Shown: positions 28,992 through 41,960 of the stretch, in pieces | Layout of the letters: every line of letters begins with the position of its first letter | How positions within the stretch are numbered: position 1 is the first letter of the stretch | Assembly (NCBI GenBank): GCA_963575745.1 | Contig: CAUYUJ010022071.1 | Location: 301,064 to 365,063, forward strand | DNA length: 64,000 nt | Direction of reading: 5' to 3' | From: Prorocentrum cordatum | Taxonomy: Eukaryota; Sar; Dinophyceae; Prorocentrales; Prorocentraceae | Notes under the pieces: generated by a model | Database searches by the model: none | Told to the model about the DNA's origin: nothing | Seen by the model: the letters and a program-made list of their open reading frames with translations, nothing else | Made by a program: the position numbers and the translations under genes

Positions 28992-31900
28992 ATGGCGTCG
29001 TTCAGCGCGGGGCTGGCGTGGATGATCGGCGTATCCTGCGCCCTCTCCGCTGGCGCACAAGACGCCTTGGCAGAGTACGGGGTGCCCCTTTGGGCCCACG
29101 AAGGAGGACTGAACGACCGACGTTTGTATTTCGCCGACGCGCAGTGCACTTACGCGAGCGTGCCGCTACCTTCTTCGGCCATGTTGTGCACCACTACGAC
29201 GGCCTCGAGTACCACTACAAAGTCGTCAACCACAAAAACGACAACTTCTGAATCGACAGGAACAGTGACAACGACATCGAGCACCACAGCAAGTTCGACG
29301 ACTCAGACGACAGGAACTTCGATGACCACTACGGCCGTGACTGGTACAACATCAGAGACCACTAAAACGAGAACTACGGTCTCAACCTTGACTACCACCT
29401 CTGGGACTACCACCTCTGGGACTACCACCTCTGGGACTACCACCTCTGGGACTACCACCTCTGTGACTACCACCACTGGGAGTTCTAGCAGCACGACCTC
29501 TGATAGTTCCAGCACTACCGTGTCCTCGACGACGGAGACTTCCAGCACGACGGAGTCCATGACCTCCTCGACTTCTGTGAGTTCCAGCACCTCTGTGTCC
29601 ACGACGACTGCGAGTTCCAGCACGACGCGGTCCACCACCTCGGAGACTTCGAGCACTACTGTGTCCTCGACGACTGCGAGTTCCAGCACGACGCGGTCCA
29701 CGACCTCGGAGACTTCGAGCACTACCGTGTCCTCGACGACTGCGAGTTCTAGTACGACGGTGTCCACGACCTTGGGGTCTTCGAGTTCCACCACGACAGG
29801 GTCCTCCCAGACACCGCCAACGCCATCACCAACGCCAGCGCCTACACCAGCACCGACGCCAGCACCCACGCCAGCACCGACGCCAGCACCAACGCCGGCA
29901 CCGACGCCAGCACCAACGCCAGCACCGACGCCAGCACCTACGCCGGCACCGACGCCAGCACCTACGCAGGCACCGACGCCAGCGCCAACCCCAGCACCAA
30001 CGCCAGCACCGACGCCGGCACCGACGCCAGCGCCGACGCCAGCACCAACGCCAGCACCGACGCCAGCACCAACGCCAGCGCCGACGCCAGCACCAACGCC
30101 AGCACGCGGCGCCGGACGCCACCTACGCCAGCACCGACGCCAGCACCTACGCCGGCACCGACGCCAGCACCAACGCCAGCACCGACGCCAGCACCTACGC
30201 CGGCACCAACCCCAGCACCAACGCCAGCGCCTACGCCAGCACCGACGCCGGCACCCACGCCCGCACCGACGCCAGCACCAACGCCAGCACCGACGCCAGC
30301 ACCTACGCCGGCACCGACGCCAGCACCTACGCCGGCACCGACGCCAGCGCCAACCCCAGCACCAACGCCAGCACCTACGCCGGCACCGACACCAGCGCCG
30401 ACGCCAGCACCAACGCCAGCACCGACGCTGGCACCGACGCCAGCGCCTACGCCAGCACCAACGCCAGCACCGACCCTGGCACCGACGCCAGCACCAACGC
30501 CAGCGCCTACGCCAGCACCAACGCCAGCACCGACGCCAGCACCGACTCCAGCACCAACACCTGCACCAACAGCCATCCCTTCAACGACGGAGACTTCCAG
30601 CACGACGCGGTCCACGACTTCCGAAAGTTCCAGCACGTCCAGGTCCTCGACGACTGCGAGTTCCAGCACGACGCGGTCCACCACCTCGGACACTTCGAGC
30701 ACTACTGTGTCCTCGACCACTGCGAGCTCCAGCACAACGCGGTCCACGACCTCGGAGACTTCGAGTAGCACTGTGTCTTCGACGACTGCGAGTTCCAGCA
30801 CCACGCGGTCCACGATCTCGGAGACTTCGAGTAGCACTGTGTCCTCGACGACTGCGAGTTCCAGCACCACGCGGTCCACGATCTCGGAGACTTCGAGCAC
30901 TACTGTGTCCTCGACGCGGTCCACGACCTCGGAGACTTCGAGCACTACCGTGTCTTCCAGCACGACGCGGTCCACGACCTCGGAGAGTTCTACATCTGCG
31001 ACTTCGACATCTAGGACTTCCACGTCCGAGACTTCAAGCACTACCTTGTCCTCAACGACGGCGAGTTCCACCACGTCCGTAACGTCAATAACCACTACCA
31101 CATCCGCCACATCTATTTCGACCACGACCAAAACGGCCACCTCGCTCACTTCCAGCACTACTACCAGATCAACTGTTTCAACCACATCAGGTAGCACGAT
31201 GTCCACGGTTTCTGCGACTACCACGTCACATTTGACTTCGACCGACACAACCTCGACCCTGACGACCTCTACGATCACCTCTACGGAGACCAGCGTGACC
31301 ACCACCACAACTGTGGCGTTCTGTACCACTTGCGGCCTCTACCCGCTGCAGAATTGCGAATCTGTCAACGCGGGAGAGTCGTGCCAAGGTATCCCCATGC
31401 AGACGCAGTGTGTCAGCCAGGACATCCCCGTGCTCACGTGCCCGAACGGGACTGGGCGACACCAAGCGCCAGAGCTGTCGAACGGCAGCTACCCCGAAGT
31501 GCTGTGCAGGGTGTGCGGCACTCCTGTCCTCACCGCCGACTCGGACCCCCAGGCCTTCGTGTACACTGGCAACCTGACATTCGGACAGAACCAGCTGAGC
31601 GGATGGGTGACCGAGACGATGGTGATCGGGTACGAGCTGTACTGGACGTATGGAGATGGCGTGAAGGCGGATCAGATCGGCTACGTGGAAGTGGACGCCG
31701 ATGCACCAGCTACTGTCGACGGCTGCTGCCACGAGGATCACTACACCGTGGCGCTGATCAGCGTCGACATCCGCGGGACCCATGTCATGATTGTCCCCGT
31801 CGTGGAAGGGCTGGCCAAGACAGCGGTCGCGAGCTACTCACTGCCCCAAGGGGTCGAGGTGCCTCTGCTGTCTCTGGACGATGACAGCGAGTGCCCGCCG

Positions 31901-33721
31901 ATGGCCGCGTATCTCTACCCGTCAGACCCCATCGGCGAGTGCACTACCACAGTGCAAACAACCACCTTCACCACGTCCACATCCTCGACCGTCACATCTG
32001 TTACCAGCACCTTGACCAGTACTACGGCAACCAGTACGTGGTCGAGCACAACCACAGACACGTCAACCACCTCCACCACCGAGTCGACCACAACTAAGAC
32101 ATCAATCACCTCGACGATTACAACAGTCTCATCAGTCACAACCACTGAAACCACAACCACGGCTGGCACGCTGACCTCCGCGACGGAGACTTCTCTCACC
32201 GCGACGACCTTCTCCGCGACCACCACGTCGAAGACTTCCATCACCGCCACTACTACTAGCACCGGAAGCTCGACGTCGGCAACTTCCACAACCCAGACTT
32301 CCACATTGTCCGTGACACCGACGACCACCACCAGGACGACGTACACTTCGACCAGGACCACGATCACTACTACAGGCACGTCCTCGTCAGCCACGTCCAC
32401 GTCAGCCACGTCCTCGTCAGTCACGTCCACGTCAGCCACGTCCGCGTCGTACACATCCGTGTCGGGCACGTCCGCGTCAGGCACGTCTCTGACTCTGACT
32501 GGTGTGAGTGCAACAATGACGACCACCAGCGCTTCATCAACATCGACCATAACAACAACGGGGACATCTTCATCGACAGTATCAAGCACACTCACCACAA
32601 TCAGCAATCGAACGATGACGACCACTAGCGGAACCAGTAGTTCTACGTCCATCACCAATACCAGTACCACTGAAACTTCCATCACCGTTACCTCTACCAC
32701 TGCCACGACTACGACTGCCACGTCGACTACTACCGTGACCACGACTGCCACGTCGACTACCACTATCACGGAGACCACGGCGACCACAACTATCACCGAG
32801 ACCACCACCACAGTGATAGAGTGCGAGATATGTGCGATGAGCTTCTTCACTGGTTGCACCTTCGATGCCAACGACGCCCCCGGAAAGATCTTGCCCGGGG
32901 TACCTTGCACGCAGACCTTCGACTCGGAGGAGCTGGACATGTCCAACAAGTTCTACGTCGAGCCGAGCCCGTGCATCGAGTACGAGGGCAGCCTGTCGAT
33001 GACATGCCCAGCCGGCAACAGCGTCGTGGACCGCGCCGCGGTGTGGGAGACCGCGGCGCCGTGGGAGCAGTGGTACGACCTGCACCAGGCGCTCCCGCAG
33101 GTTGTTTGCCAGGTCTGCGACGTGATCCTCAGCTCGGACGAAGACCTGGCAGAGAATCAGGTCACGTTCACCCTTACGTTCGGCCCGAACATGGTCCATG
33201 GCGAGATCAACCAGATGGACGTCCAGGGGTACGAGGTGTACTGGGTCGACGCATATGACGTAATCGTTGACAGCACGCCTGCGGCGAGCGTCGCGAAGCC
33301 GAGCGGCGCGTCGGAGAACGTGAAGTCCAGCTGTGGTTGTGATGCCTCCAAGTACTCGGTCTCGTTCGCAAGCGTGCCAGTCCCAGCGGGCGCGGATGGC
33401 CTCATGGTGGTGCCGACGGACAACAACGGCTACACCATGCCCGTTGGTCTAGTCGCCAGCTTTTCTGACACGTGGACGACAAGCACTCTGACCAGCACCA
33501 CTCGGTCGACAACCACCGCTACTGGCACCACGGACACCAACAGCATAACTAGTCTCACTTCGACCTTCGTCACCGCTGGCCCCACCGAGACGGCCACGGG
33601 GACCACGACGGCCTTCGTCCTACCGCCAACGGTCAATTCGAATGCTCCTGGTTTTGCGCAGCTGTCGGCGAACGTGCTGGCCTTCTTGATTGTGGCGGTC
33701 ACCACGTCCGCCTTCGTGTAA
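28992..33721 (+). pseudogene. Mucin-like APTP surface protein, copy 1 (frameshifted)
   Basis: The start [20 protein letters not shown] is a signal peptide. A Thr/Ser stalk and about 64 APTP-type repeats (29818-30585) follow. Inside that tract, near 30100-30120, an irregular GCGGCGCCGGACGCC segment shifts the frame. The original frame goes on as Arg/His/Gln-rich sequence to 31082, while the correct protein resumes in another frame. From about 30119 to the stop at 33721 everything is open: the second Thr/Ser linker, both Cys-rich modules (31318-31900 and 32818-33470) and the hydrophobic tail. The full length of the 3' part argues for a recent break or an assembly error in a repeat. Compared with the other copies it has one extra stalk repeat (TSVTTTTG). 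If the frameshift is real, the product would lack both Cys-rich modules. Confidence 0.8.
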
Positions 33722-34842
33722 GTGCTGCTTCCAGCCAGCCCGACATGAGCAAGGTCTAGCTTGCAATCAGGCCCTGCCTCCGGCTAGGAGGGAGGGAGGA
33801 GGGTAGCCAGGTGCACCTCGTGGAGGCCACAGGGTAGATTGAAGTCTTAGTCGGGCTCTTCTCGACTTCGGAATGCTTGCAGGAGTCGCAGCCGTTCCCA
33901 GCCGGCCACAACACGTGGCGCGCACGCCATCCTAACTATAGATGGGCCGGGAACCGCTTCCTTTTTTCCCGGCGGCCCACCAGCTGCTGCTGCCGCCCGC
34001 GATGCAGGGGCGAGGCGCGAGGCACGACGTCCTGCGCCATCCGCCCGGCGTCTGTGGGCCCTCCACCCTGACGAGCAGCCAGGAGGCCACGCTGGACCTT
34101 CCAGCCATCTTGGCCCTGCGGGCGACCCTCTGTGGCACCCGCCGCGGGCTCCTTGCCTCCCCATCACTGGCCGGCGCCTCGTTTTGCCTCCCTCCTCCCT
34201 GCCCCCAGCCGGCTCCGTTCGAACGGGGCGCTGCGAAAGTCCCCTCTTCTCTCGAGGCGTGCCCTGCCCCCCCACCTCGCCCGCGCACCTGCCTCGGGCT
34301 ATGGTGTCGGTGGGACCCAGGCGCGCTTGTACTGTACTGTGTGTGCCGCCTCCGCCGTGGCGACGCGCCCGCGGAAGCATCTTGCGGTATGAGCTTCCGT
34401 GGCGGGTTTGGTCTGGCCATGCCCTCGGGACAACGCTGTGCCACCTGGCGTCTGTGTTATTTGACGCCCCCAGGGGATTTGTTCTGCTTCTGGCCGTTCT
34501 TGTTGTTTTTTCTGCGCAGCTCGGTGGCATAATTGTGTCGCCAGCCTTGTTTGTGCAGCGTGCTGTGCGCCGTCTTACCTCAGCCCGCGTCTACCGCCCC
34601 ACAGCCGAACCCTGCGGTCCGCTCCAATCTTGTCCCCAAGGAAGAAATGGTGGCCCCGAGCTGGAACCACGTGTTTTCAACGTGTCCAGGCCGCCCAGAA
34701 AAATCATCTAATATGGTGGTCCCGAGCTGGATAATGGAAAGAGCGAGGTACGAGTGATGACGTTGAGTTGGGGCGAAGCCCTTAAGGGAGGGGTCCAGGG
34801 GAAGGGCGAGGGCCGGATGCAATGTTGGTAACGGCCGTTTTC

Positions 34843-35760
34843 GGGCTTTCCCTCGGGTTTTTGCATGTGTTTCGGGTTCCCCCCCAAGGCGGCCCAAGAG
34901 CGCTCCCAGAGAGCCCAAGACGGCTCAAGTGGCCCCCAAGAGGCCCCCAAGAGGCGCCCAAGGGGCGTCCCAAGAGGGCCCCAAGAGGCCAAAATCATTG
35001 ATTTTCCTTGGGAAAACGTGCACGTTTCGCATATGCGGCTTTTCGGCTTCCACGGCGTTGACGACGGTCCACGAGGCTCCCAAAACCGCCCCAAGACGGC
35101 CCAACAGGCTCCCAAGAGGCCCCCAAAACGGCCCAAGAGGGCCCCCAGACGGTCCAAGAGGCGCCCAAGACGGCCCAAGAGGGCCCCAAGACGGCCCCAA
35201 GAGGGGGACCACGAACCGAAAAGTCTAGCCTTTCGCCCCAAGACGCTCCCAGGAGGCCCCCGGAGCCTCCCAAGAAGGCCCAAGAGGCCTGCAAGAGGCG
35301 TCCCAAGAGGCCAGCAGGAGGCCAACATCATTGATTCCCTTTTTGGGGAAACGTATATTTTTAGCATGCGCGGCTTTTCGGCTTCCACGGCGTTGAAGAC
35401 GGTCCACGAGGCCCCAAAGACCGCCCAAGACAGCCCAAGAGGCTCCCAAGAGGCCCCCAAAACGGCCCAAGAGGGCCCCCAGGCGGCCCAAGAGGCGCCC
35501 AAGACGGCCCAACAGGGCCCCGAGACGGCCCCAAGAGGGGGATCAGGAACCCAAAAGTCTAGCCTTTCGCCCCAAGACGCTCCCAGGAGGCCCCCAGAGC
35601 CCCCCAAGAATTCCCAAGAGGCCCCCAAAAGGGCTCTAAAAGGGTTTCAATATGACTCCCACGAAGGCCCAGAGACGCCAAATAAAGAGCGATCGGTAAC
35701 GCAAACAGCTCTTTACGCCAAGGCTCCCAAGAGCGAACGGTGACGTACACAAGCTGATAA
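34843..35760. repeat. Spacer repeat of AAGAGGCCCCCAAGACGGCC type
   Basis: Short 12-15 bp variants of CCCAAGAGGCC and CCAAGACGGCC fill the block. They include a longer internal duplication about 332 bp apart: GCGGCTTTTCGGCTTCCACG at about 35035 and 35370. The block recurs at about 43090-44010 and 51340-52255. It leaves open frames of about 300 codons on both strands (Pro/Lys/Arg-rich plus, Gly/Leu/Trp-rich minus), which follow from composition and are not called genes. Confidence 0.8.
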
Positions 35761-37060
35761 GACCAAGGCTCCCAGCAGAGAGCGGTGACGTAACAAGTTC
35801 CTGACACCAAGGCCCAGCCAAGGCTCAGGAACGGGCGGCAACGCAACAATCTCTGAACAGCAAGGCTCCCGAGAGCGAGGGGTGAGGTAAGAGGCTCTCA
35901 ACGCCAAGGCTCCCAGTACGAACGGTGGTGTGCGCAATTTTGGCTTCTGTTGCTGCAGCGCTCGTTCCGTTTCCGTGCCGGGCCAGGTCCACGTGTTTTC
36001 AACGTGTCCAGGCCACGCAGGGGGGATATCTATCCAGCATGGTTGCCCCGAGCTGGAACCACGTGCTCTCACGTGTGCGGGGCACCCACGGGGGGGGGAC
36101 TCTAACGTGTGGTCGTCTAGGAGACCCCAGCATCGGGGCCCCACAAGAGCCAGACAATATCAACAACACCGCACCCGATGCGTAAACATGTGGCACGGTT
36201 TCCGCGGCGGGTGATGTTCGAGATTTCTTCCTGGGGTATCTAACACGGTGGTCCCGAGCTGGAACCACATGTTTGCACGTGTCCAGGCCCACAAGAGAGG
36301 TATCCAACATGGTGGCCCTGAGCTGGACTCACGTGTAATCCTGTGTCCAGGCCGCCCAGAGGGGCATCTAGCATGGCTGTCCCGAGCTAGAACCACGTAG
36401 TTTCATATGTCCAGGCCACCCAGGGAAGGGAATATCCAGCATGGTGGTCCCGAGCTGGAACCACGTGTCTTCGCGTGCCGAGGCCACCCACGGTGCGGTA
36501 TCGAACATGATGGTCTCGAGCTGGAGCCACGTGCTGTTACGTGTCCAGGCCGCCACAGGTGGGAGGGGGTATCTGAGATTGTTGCCGCTTGCACCTCGCT
36601 AGAACCACATGTCTCATGTGCCCAGGCCACCCAGAACAAAAAGAGGTATCTAGTAGGGTGGTCCCGAGCTGGGTCCACGTGTTTTCCACGTGCCCAGGCC
36701 ACCCAGAGGGGTACAGTCGGGGCGCTGAAGAAGGAACCCTTCTCGTTGGGGAGGGGCTCGGTGTTCCTTGATTGTTTTACAGTGTGGCTTTGGTTTTCCT
36801 GAGGTTTTCGATGGGAAATCCAAGCTGAACTTTTGGGATCAAGGGGCCTCGTTCCTTATTTAAGGTTCCTGAGGTCAACGCCCCGACTGTATCTAACACG
36901 GTTGCCCAAGGCTGGAACCACGTGTTTCCACGTGTCCAGGCCCAGGCCGCCCACGGGGCGGGGGATCTCACGTGTGGTCGTCTGGGAGCCCCCAACGTGG
37001 GGCCCCACAAGAGTCCGACACAATCAATATATCGGCACCAGATGTGGGATAATTTGACAC

Positions 37061-37086
37061 TGCTTTTTCGGCGGGTGCTTTTCCAG
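37061..37086 (+). promoter_or_regulatory. Candidate trans-splice acceptor upstream of gene copy 2
   Basis: TGCTTTTTCGGCGGGTGCTT is followed by TTCCAG: a pyrimidine-rich tract ending in AG at 37085-37086, 43 bases before the SL relict. Equivalent sites end at 45332 and 53582. Dinoflagellate mRNAs receive a 5' leader by trans-splicing at such sites. A message spliced here would carry a new leader followed by the old relict. No transcript evidence is available. Confidence 0.35.
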
Positions 37087-37128
37087 ATTTGCCATTGGGG
37101 TATCTAACATGATGGTCCCGAGTTGGAG

Positions 37129-37150
37129 TCCGTAGCCATTTTGGCTCAAA
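37129..37150 (+). other. DinoSL relict, unit 2
   Basis: TCCGTAGCCATTTTGGCTCA followed by AA. The first 21 bases match the dinoflagellate spliced leader exactly, and the last base is A in place of G. A 64-base leader separates it from the ATG at 37215. Confidence 0.9.
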
Positions 37151-37214
37151 ATACATCAAGCAAGCTCCCTCTTGGGCAAGCATCCGCGACGTCAGCGGCT
37201 AAGTGTCCGCAGCA

Positions 37215-40200
37215 ATGGCGTCGCTCAGCGCGGGGCTGGCGTGGATGATCGGCGTATCCTGCGCCCTCTCCGCTGGCGCACAAGACGCCTTGGTAGAGTA
37301 CGGGGTGCCGATTTGGGCCCACGAAGGAGGACTGAACGACCGACGCTTGTATTTCGCTGACGCGCAGTGCACCTACGCAAGCGTGCCGCTACCTTCTTCG
37401 GCCATGCTGTGCACCACTACAACGGCCTCGAGTACCACGACAAAGTCGTCAACCACAAAAACGACAACTTCTCAATCGACAGGAACAATGACAACGACAT
37501 CGAGCACCACGGCAAGTTCGGCGACTCAGACAACAGGAACCTCGATTACCACTACGGCCGTGACTGGTACAACATCAGAGACCACTATAACGAGAACTAC
37601 GGTCTCAACCTTGACTACCACCTCTGGGACTACTACCTCTGGGACTACCACCTCCGGGACTACCACCTCTGGGACTACCACCACTGGGAGTTCTAGCAGC
37701 ACGACCTCTGACAGTTCCAGCACTACCGTGTCCTCGACAACGGAGACTTCCAGCACGACGGAGTCCATGACCTCCTCGACTTCTGTGAGTTCCAGCACCT
37801 CTGTGTCCTCGACGACTGCGAGTTCCAGCACGACGCGGTCCACCACCTCGGATACTTCGAGCACTACTGTGTCCTCGACGACTGCGAGTTCCAGCACGAC
37901 GCGGTCCACGACCTCGGAGACTTCAAGCACTACCGTGTCCTCGACGTCCGCGAGTTCTAGTACGACGGTGTCCACGACCTCGGGGTCTTCGAGTTCCACC
38001 ACGACAGGGTCCTCCCAGACACCGCCGACGCCAGCACCAACGCCAGCGCCTACGCCAGCACCGACGCCAGCACCTACGTCAGCACCTACGCCAGCACCTA
38101 CGCCAGCACCTACGCCAGCACCTACGCCCGCACCGACGCCAGCGCCAACCCCAGCACCAACGCCAGCACCAACGCTAGCACCGACGCCAGCGCCTACGCC
38201 AGCACCGACGCCAGCGCCTACGCCAGCACCGACGCCAGCACCTACGCCAGCACCGACGCCAGCGCCAACTCCAGCACCAACGCCAGTGCCAACGCCAGCA
38301 CCAACGCCAGCGCCAACCCCGGCACCAACCCCAGCACCAACGCCAGCGCCAACCCCGGCACCAACGCCAGCGCCTACGCCAGCTCCGACGCCGGCACCCA
38401 CGCCCGCACCGACGCCAGCGCCAACCCCAGCACCGACGCCAGCGCCTACGCCAGCACCGACGCCAGCACCTACGCCAGCACCGACGCCAGCGCCAACCCC
38501 AGCACCAACGCCAGCACCTACGCCGGCACCGACGCCAGCGCCAACCCCAGCACCAACGCCAGCACCTACGCCCGCGCCGACGCCAGCACCAACGCCGGCA
38601 CCAACGCCAGCACCAACGCCAGCACCGACGCCAGCACCTACGCCCGCACCGACGCCAGCGCCTACGCCAGCACCGACGCCAGCACCGACGCCAGCACCAA
38701 CGCCAGCACCTACGCCGGCACCGACGCTTGCACCAACGCCAGCGCCTACGCCAGCACCAACGCCGGCACCGACGCCAGCGCCGACTCCAGCACCAACACC
38801 TGCACCAACAGCCATTCCTTCAACGACGGAGACTTCTAGCACGACGCGGTCGACGACTTCTGAAAGTTCCAGCACGTCCCGGTCCTCGACGACTGCGAGT
38901 TCCAGCACGACGCGGTCCACCACCTCGGACACTTCGAGCACTACTGTGTCCACGACCACTGTGAGTTCCAGCACAACGCGGTCCACGACCTCGGAGACTT
39001 CGAGTAGCACTGTGTCCTCGACCACTGCGAGCTCCAGCACAACGCGGTCCACGACCTCGGAGACTTCGAGTAGCACTGTGTCTTCGACGACTGCGAGTTC
39101 CAGCACCACGCGGTCCACGATCTCGGAGACTTCGAGCACTACTGTGTCCTCGACGCGGTCCACGACCTCGGAGACTTCGAGCACTACCGTGTCTTCCAGC
39201 ACGACGCGGTCCACGACCTCGGAGAGTTCTACATCTGCGACTTCGACATCTGGGACTTCCACGTCCGAGACTTCAAGCACTACCTTGTCCTCAACGACGG
39301 CGAGTTCCACCACGTCCGTAACGTCAATAACCACTACCACATCCGCCACATCTATTTCGACCACGACCAAAACGGCCACCTCGCTCACTTCCAGCACTAC
39401 TACCATATCAACTGTAACATCCACATCAGGTAGCACGATGTCCACGGTTTCTGCGACTACCACGTCCCATTTGACTTCGACCGACACAACCTCGACCCTG
39501 ACGACCTCTACGATCACCTCTACGGAGACCAGCGTGACCACCACCACAACTGTGGCGTTCTGTACCACTTGCGGCCTGTACCCGCTGCAGAATTGCGAAT
39601 CTGTCAGCGCGGGAGAGTCGTGCCAAGGTATCCCCATGCAGACGCAGTGTGTCAGCCAGGACATCCCCGTGCTCACGTGCCCGAACGGGACTGGGCGACA
39701 CCAAGCGCCAGAGCTGTCGAACGGCAGCTACCCCGAAGTGCTGTGCAGGGTGTGCGGCACTCCTGTCCTCACCGCCGACTCGGACCCCCAGGCCTTCGTG
39801 TACACTGGCAACCTGACATTCGGCCAGAACCAGCTCAGCGGATGGGTGACCGAGACGATGGTGATCGGGTACGAGCTGTATTGGACGTATGGAGATGGCG
39901 TGAAGGCGGATCAGATCGGCTACGTGGAAGTGGACGCCGATGCACCAGCTACTGTCGACGGCTGCTGCCACGAGGATCACTACACCGTGGCGCTGATCAG
40001 CGTCGACATCCGAGGGACTCATGTCATGATTGTCCCCGTCGTGGAAGGGCTGGCTAAGACAGCGGTCGCGAGCTACTCACTGCCCCAAGGGGTCGAGGTG
40101 CCTCTGCTGTCTCTGGACGATGACAGCGAGTGCCCGCCAATGGCCGCGTATCTCTACCCTTCAGACCCCATCGGCGAGTGCACTACCACAGTACAAACAA

Positions 40201-41960
40201 CCACCTTCACCACGTCCACATCCTCGACCGTCACATCTGTTACCAGCACCTTGACCAGTACTACGGCAACCAGTACGTGGTCGAGCACAACCACAGACAC
40301 GTCAACCACTTCCACCACCGAGTCGAGCACAACTAAGACATCAATCACCTCGACTATTACAACAGTCTCATCAGTCACAACCACTGAAACCACAACCACG
40401 GCTGGCACGCTGACCTCCGCGACGGAGACTTCTCTCACCGCGACTACCTTCTCCACGACCACCACGTCGAAGACTTCCATCACCGCCACTACTACTAGCA
40501 CCGGAAGCTCGACGTCGGCAACTTCCACAACCCAGACTTCCACCTTGTCCGTGACACCGACGACCACCACCAGGACGACGTACACGTCGACCAGGACCAC
40601 GATTACTACTACAGGCACGTCCTCGTCAGCCACGTCCACGTCAGCCACGTCCTCGTCAGTCACGTCCACGTCAGCCACGTCCGCGTCGTACACAACAGTG
40701 TCGGGCACGTCCGCGTCAGGCACGACGCTGACTCTGACTGGTGTGAGTGCAACGTTGACGACCACCAGCGCGTCATCAACATCGACCATAACAACAACGG
40801 GGACATCTTCATCGACAGTATCAAGCACACTCACCACAATCAGCAATCGAACGATGACGACCACTAGCGGAACCAGTAGCTCTACGTCCATCACCAATAC
40901 CAGTACCACTGAAACTTCCATCACCGTTACGTCTACCACTGCCACGACTACCACTGCCACGTCGACTACTACCATGACCACCACTGCCACGTCGACTACC
41001 ACTATCACGGAGACCACAGCGACCACAACTATCACGGAGACCACCACCACAGTGATAGAGTGCGAGATATGTGCGATGAGTTTCTTCACTGGTTGCACCT
41101 TCGATGCCAACGACGCCCCCGGAAAGATCCTGCCCGGGGTACCTTGCACGCAGACCTTCGACTCGGAGGAGCTGGACATGTCCAACAAGTTCTACGTCGA
41201 GCCGAGCCCGTGCATCGAGTACGAGGGCAGCCTGTCGATGACATGCCCAGCCGGCAACAGCGTCGTGGACCGCGCCGCGGTGTGGGAGACCGCGGCGCCG
41301 TGGGAGCAGTGGTACGACCTGCACCAGGCGCTCCCGCAGGTTGTTTGCCAGGTCTGCGACATGATCCTCAGCTCGGACGAAGACCTGGCAGAGAATCAGG
41401 TCACGTTCACCCTTACGTTCGGCCCGAACATGGTCCATGGCGAGATCAACCAGATGGACGTCCAGGGGTACGAGGTGTACTGGGTCGACGCATATGACGT
41501 AATCGTTGACAGCACGCCTGCGGCGAGCGTCGCGAAGCCGAGCGGCGCGTCGGAGAACGTGAAGTCCAGCTGTGGTTGTGATGCCTCCAAGTACTCGGTC
41601 TCGTTCGCAAGCGTGCCAGTCCCAGCGGGCGCGGATGGCCTCATGGTGGTGCCGAAGGACAACAACGGCTACACCATGCCCGTTGGTCTAGTCGCCAGCT
41701 TTTCTGACACGTGGACGACAAGCACTCTGACCAGCACCACTCGGTCGACAACCACCGCTACTGGCACCACGGACACCAACAGCATAACTAGCCTCACTTC
41801 GACCTTCGTCACCGCTGGCCCCACCGAGACGGCCACGGGGACCACGACGGCCTTCGTCCTACCGCCAACGGTCAATTCGAATGCTCCTGGTTTTGCGCAG
41901 CTGTCGGCGAACGTGCTGGCCTTCTTGATTGTGGCGGTCACCACGTCCTCTTTCGTGTAA
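37215..41960 (+). CDS. Mucin-like APTP surface protein, copy 2
   Basis: The 1581-residue product starts at the ATG at 37215. A signal peptide ([20 protein letters not shown]) and a short mature N-terminus ([20 protein letters not shown]) lead into a Thr/Ser stalk. About 65 copies of APTP (38026-38815) follow, then more Thr/Ser repeats ([17 protein letters not shown] type). Cys-rich module 1 (39554-40140), a third Thr/Ser linker, Cys-rich module 2 (41053-41710), a last linker and a hydrophobic C-terminus ([19 protein letters not shown]) complete it. The tail ends without charged residues, which suits a GPI-anchor signal or a tail anchor. The linkers would be heavily O-glycosylated, so a cell-surface or thecal protein is inferred. 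The two modules are homologous ([39 protein letters not shown]). No known family was recognised. There are no introns, consistent with retroposition. Confidence 0.85.
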   Translation: MASLSAGLAWMIGVSCALSAGAQDALVEYGVPIWAHEGGLNDRRLYFADAQCTYASVPLPSSAMLCTTTTASSTTTKSSTTKTTTSQSTGTMTTTSSTTASSATQTTGTSITTTAVTGTTSETTITRTTVSTLTTTSGTTTSGTTTSGTTTSGTTTTGSSSSTTSDSSSTTVSSTTETSSTTESMTSSTSVSSSTSVSSTTASSSTTRSTTSDTSSTTVSSTTASSSTTRSTTSETSSTTVSSTSASSSTTVSTTSGSSSSTTTGSSQTPPTPAPTPAPTPAPTPAPTSAPTPAPTPAPTPAPTPAPTPAPTPAPTPAPTLAPTPAPTPAPTPAPTPAPTPAPTPAPTPAPTPAPTPVPTPAPTPAPTPAPTPAPTPAPTPAPTPAPTPAPTPAPTPAPTPAPTPAPTPAPTPAPTPAPTPAPTPAPTPAPTPAPTPAPTPAPTPAPTPAPTPAPTPAPTPAPTPAPTPAPTPAPTPAPTPAPTPAPTPAPTPAPTPAPTPAPTLAPTPAPTPAPTPAPTPAPTPAPTPAPTAIPSTTETSSTTRSTTSESSSTSRSSTTASSSTTRSTTSDTSSTTVSTTTVSSSTTRSTTSETSSSTVSSTTASSSTTRSTTSETSSSTVSSTTASSSTTRSTISETSSTTVSSTRSTTSETSSTTVSSSTTRSTTSESSTSATSTSGTSTSETSSTTLSSTTASSTTSVTSITTTTSATSISTTTKTATSLTSSTTTISTVTSTSGSTMSTVSATTTSHLTSTDTTSTLTTSTITSTETSVTTTTTVAFCTTCGLYPLQNCESVSAGESCQGIPMQTQCVSQDIPVLTCPNGTGRHQAPELSNGSYPEVLCRVCGTPVLTADSDPQAFVYTGNLTFGQNQLSGWVTETMVIGYELYWTYGDGVKADQIGYVEVDADAPATVDGCCHEDHYTVALISVDIRGTHVMIVPVVEGLAKTAVASYSLPQGVEVPLLSLDDDSECPPMAAYLYPSDPIGECTTTVQTTTFTTSTSSTVTSVTSTLTSTTATSTWSSTTTDTSTTSTTESSTTKTSITSTITTVSSVTTTETTTTAGTLTSATETSLTATTFSTTTTSKTSITATTTSTGSSTSATSTTQTSTLSVTPTTTTRTTYTSTRTTITTTGTSSSATSTSATSSSVTSTSATSASYTTVSGTSASGTTLTLTGVSATLTTTSASSTSTITTTGTSSSTVSSTLTTISNRTMTTTSGTSSSTSITNTSTTETSITVTSTTATTTTATSTTTMTTTATSTTTITETTATTTITETTTTVIECEICAMSFFTGCTFDANDAPGKILPGVPCTQTFDSEELDMSNKFYVEPSPCIEYEGSLSMTCPAGNSVVDRAAVWETAAPWEQWYDLHQALPQVVCQVCDMILSSDEDLAENQVTFTLTFGPNMVHGEINQMDVQGYEVYWVDAYDVIVDSTPAASVAKPSGASENVKSSCGCDASKYSVSFASVPVPAGADGLMVVPKDNNGYTMPVGLVASFSDTWTTSTLTSTTRSTTTATGTTDTNSITSLTSTFVTAGPTETATGTTTAFVLPPTVNSNAPGFAQLSANVLAFLIVAVTTSSFV

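Larger units (their letters stand above)
33722..37128 (+). other. Unit 1 3' UTR-like region and spacer
   Basis: 33722-34640 is conserved in all units and is probably 3' UTR of the retroposed transcript. It ends in GGAAGAAATGGTGG, where units 2 and 3 have an A7 run. The satellite begins at about 34646. Then come the AAGAGGCCCCCAAGACGG-type repeat (34843-35760), a low-complexity link with repeated CCAAGGCTCCCAGCAGAG-like blocks (35690-35930), and 64-bp satellite units with the 150-bp module (35985-37128). No gene is called here. Confidence 0.6.

Noticed and set aside
34708-35743. ~300-codon open frames on both strands of the spacer repeat (also in units 2-4)
   Set aside because: Both are low complexity set by the CCCAAGAGGCC motif (Lys/Arg/Pro on plus, Gly/Leu/Trp on minus), with no domain. 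Unit 2's plus frame is cut short by a single base change near 43760, which suggests no constraint.
37526-39676. 716-codon antisense open frame over the APTP and Thr/Ser tract (also in units 3 and 4)
   Set aside because: The product is only VGAG and VVEV-type repeats, mirroring the sense codons. A 12-bp repeat without stops opens antisense frames automatically. The sense frame has a signal peptide and Cys-rich modules.
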